Shown one piece after another: positions 40,397 through 41,956 of a DNA stretch of 41,956 bases. How positions within the stretch are numbered: the stretch's first letter is position 1; the number at the start of each line of letters is the position of its first letter. The DNA comes from Streptomyces sp. G-G2. Its GTDB lineage: Bacteria; Actinomycetota; Actinomycetes; Streptomycetales; Streptomycetaceae. Below the pieces are notes generated by a model. That model did not search any database and was not told where the DNA came from. It saw only the letters and a list, made by a program, of their open reading frames with translations. The stretch is from NCBI RefSeq assembly GCF_030063135.1, contig NZ_JASISO010000058.1, forward strand, positions 1 through 41,956, given 5' to 3'. Both the position numbers and the translations under genes were made by a program.

Positions 40397-41890
40397 ATGG
40401 CGCACGTGCGGCACAGCACGGTCGACGGACTCGTACGGACCACCGCACGGCGGGTCCCGGAGCGGATCGCGGTCCGCTACCGGGAACGGAGCTGGACCTA
40501 CGAGGACCTCGACACGGCGGTCTCCACCGGGGGCGCCCTGCTCACCGGGGGCTACGGACTGCGGCCCGGCGACCGGGTGGCCACCTTCGCCCACAACTCC
40601 GACGCCTACCTGATCGCGTTCCTCGCCTGCGCCCGGGCCGGGCTCGTGCACGTCCCGGTCAACCAGAACCTCACCGGTGAGGACCTCGCGCACATCCTGG
40701 ACGACTCCGGGAGCGCCCTGGTCCTCGCCGATCCGGACCTCGCGGAGCGGGTACCGCCGGGGCCCGCGGTCCGGGCGCTGCGGGACGCCCCCGGCTCCTT
40801 CCTGGAGGCACTGGCCGAGCCGGTCCCGTACGAGGCGTCCGCGACGCCCGGGGCCGTGGCGCAACTGCTCTACACCTCCGGCACCACGGCGCTGCCCAAG
40901 GGCGCGGTGATGACCCACGAGGCGCTCTGCCACGAGTACGAGAGCGCGATCGAGGCGCTGGACCTGACCGAGGACGACCTGCCGCTGCACTCGCTGCCGC
41001 TCTACCACTCGGCGCAGACGCACGTCTTCCTGCTGCCCTACCTCGCCGTCGGCGCCGAGAACACGGTGCTGGACGCGCCGGTCGCCGAGGAGATCTTCGG
41101 GCTGGTGGAGGCGGGCCGTGCGGACAGCCTGTTCGCCCCTCCGACGGTCTGGATCGCCCTGGCCAACCACCCCGAGTTCGCGACTCGGGAGCTGGGGGCA
41201 CTGCGCAAGGCGTACTACGGGGCCTCGGTCATGCCGGTGCCCGTGCTGGAGCGGCTGCTCGCCCGGCTGCCCGGGCTCGGGTTCTACAACTGCTTCGGGC
41301 AGAGCGAGATCGGACCGCTGGCGACCGTACTGGGACCGGCCGAGCACGAGGGGCGGATGGACTCCTGCGGACGGCCGGTGCGCCACGTCGAGGCGAAGGT
41401 GGTCGACGAGGACGGCGCGGACGTGCCGGACGGGACGGCGGGCGAGGTGGTCTACCGCTCCCCGCAGCTGTGCCAGGGGTACTGGAACGACCCCGAGGCG
41501 ACGGCGAAGGCCTTCCGGGACGGCTGGTTCCGCTCGGGGGACCTCGCGGTGCGTGACGCGCAGGGGTACTTCACGGTGGTCGACCGGGTCAAGGACGTCA
41601 TCAACTCGGGCGGGGTGCTCGTGGCCTCCCGGCAGGTCGAGGACGTGCTGTACACCCACCCGGGGGTGGCGGAGGCGGCCGTGGTCGGGCTGCCGGACGA
41701 GCGGTGGATCGAGGCGGTGACGGCGGTGGTGGTGCCGCGCGGACACGTCACGGAGGCGGAACTGCTGGCCTACGCGCGGGAGAAGCTCGCCCACTTCAAG
41801 GCCCCGAAGCGGGTCCTGTTCGTGGACGCCCTCCCGCGCAACGCCAGCGGCAAGATCCTCAAGCGCGAACTGCGGGACCGCCTCGGCTGA
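40397..41890 (+). CDS. AMP-dependent acyl-CoA synthetase/ligase (ANL superfamily)
   Basis: A 497-residue adenylate-forming enzyme. A3 is LLYTSGTTALPKGAVMTHEAL; A5 is FYNCFGQSEIGPLATV; A7/A8 are WFRSGDLAVRDAQGYFTVVDR with VKDVINSGGVLVASRQVEDVL; the catalytic Lys is in NASGKILKRELR near the C-terminus. It is a free-standing CoA ligase, not an NRPS domain. ATG 40397 has GAGGA about 8 bases upstream. It is divergent from the second acylase, so an attractive idea is that the acylase releases fatty acids outside and this ligase activates them inside. That link is inference from position only. Confidence 0.88.
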   Translation: MAHVRHSTVDGLVRTTARRVPERIAVRYRERSWTYEDLDTAVSTGGALLTGGYGLRPGDRVATFAHNSDAYLIAFLACARAGLVHVPVNQNLTGEDLAHILDDSGSALVLADPDLAERVPPGPAVRALRDAPGSFLEALAEPVPYEASATPGAVAQLLYTSGTTALPKGAVMTHEALCHEYESAIEALDLTEDDLPLHSLPLYHSAQTHVFLLPYLAVGAENTVLDAPVAEEIFGLVEAGRADSLFAPPTVWIALANHPEFATRELGALRKAYYGASVMPVPVLERLLARLPGLGFYNCFGQSEIGPLATVLGPAEHEGRMDSCGRPVRHVEAKVVDEDGADVPDGTAGEVVYRSPQLCQGYWNDPEATAKAFRDGWFRSGDLAVRDAQGYFTVVDRVKDVINSGGVLVASRQVEDVLYTHPGVAEAAVVGLPDERWIEAVTAVVVPRGHVTEAELLAYAREKLAHFKAPKRVLFVDALPRNASGKILKRELRDRLG

Positions 41891-41897
41891 GCCGCTT

Positions 41898-41914
41898 CCG
41901 CTCGCCGGGAGCGG
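41898..41914 (+). terminator. Short hairpin after the AMP-ligase gene
   Basis: A 6-bp stem, CCGCTC (41898-41903) with GAGCGG (41909-41914), has a 5-base loop and lies 8 bases after the stop. It is short and could be chance in GC-rich DNA. The last 42 bases of the window show nothing. Confidence 0.35.
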
Positions 41915-41956
41915 GCCGGTCCGCGTCGGGACACGCTCCTGGGGCGGGGCGGGGCG

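Overview
The window looks like chromosome from a Streptomyces or close relative. It is very GC-rich, with coding frames that end almost every codon in G or C, many GTG starts, several leaderless-looking genes with a TANNNT box 6-8 bases before the start, Tat and Sec signal peptides, and actinomycete families such as SARP, DUF4436, MpaB and Ddn. I saw no tRNA, rRNA, CRISPR array or replication origin.

Left part (68-4684): a divergent sugar-phosphate unit with a DeoR regulator facing a SIS-domain sugar isomerase and a class II aldolase. Next come an acyl-CoA dehydrogenase behind a KstR-like box and a leaderless isochorismatase-fold protein.

Secreted-hydrolase island (4742-12669): a penicillin/AHL-acylase-type protein, an exported esterase, an SARP regulator carrying an extra N-terminal LuxR helix-turn-helix, an exported cutinase-like enzyme, and a Tat-exported agmatine-deiminase-family protein divergent from a TetR gene. 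The acylase, esterase and cutinase promoters share direct repeats with an 11-bp period, centred on TTTCATCG and placed at a fixed distance from the -10. This is the spacing that SARPs read, so I infer a small SARP regulon of exported hydrolases. It is the most interesting system in the window.

Decaying region (12700-20519): an oligopeptide ABC operon whose first gene (binding protein) has lost its 5' half and whose second gene (permease) is frameshifted. The binding-protein remnant is fused head-on to the tail of a TetR gene. Beyond an intact GNAT gene are a collapsed urease remnant, an intact TetR gene, an orphan 3' gene fragment and a twice-frameshifted DUF4436 gene.

Middle (20744-28860): a three-gene flavin electron-transfer unit (ferric-reductase-like membrane protein, FMN-binding protein, ApbE flavin transferase). 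Then comes an overlapping operon of an MpaB-like oxygenase, a Ser/Thr kinase with eight TPR units, and a CrtI-like oxidoreductase, followed by a convergent Ddn-type F420-dependent oxidoreductase.

Right part (29083-41890): a membrane-anchored LppU-like protein whose stop codon lies in the end of a hairpin MITE, a VOC protein, and a second graveyard where a MarR remnant and an SgcJ-like remnant meet head-on. Next are a large serine hydrolase, a nitronate-monooxygenase/acyl-CoA-synthetase pair, a Ca2+/H+ antiporter, a second acylase paralogue with a TTA codon, and a divergent AMP-dependent ligase. The two ligase promoters share a TGACANNNCATCAG element, pointing to common control of acyl-CoA metabolism.
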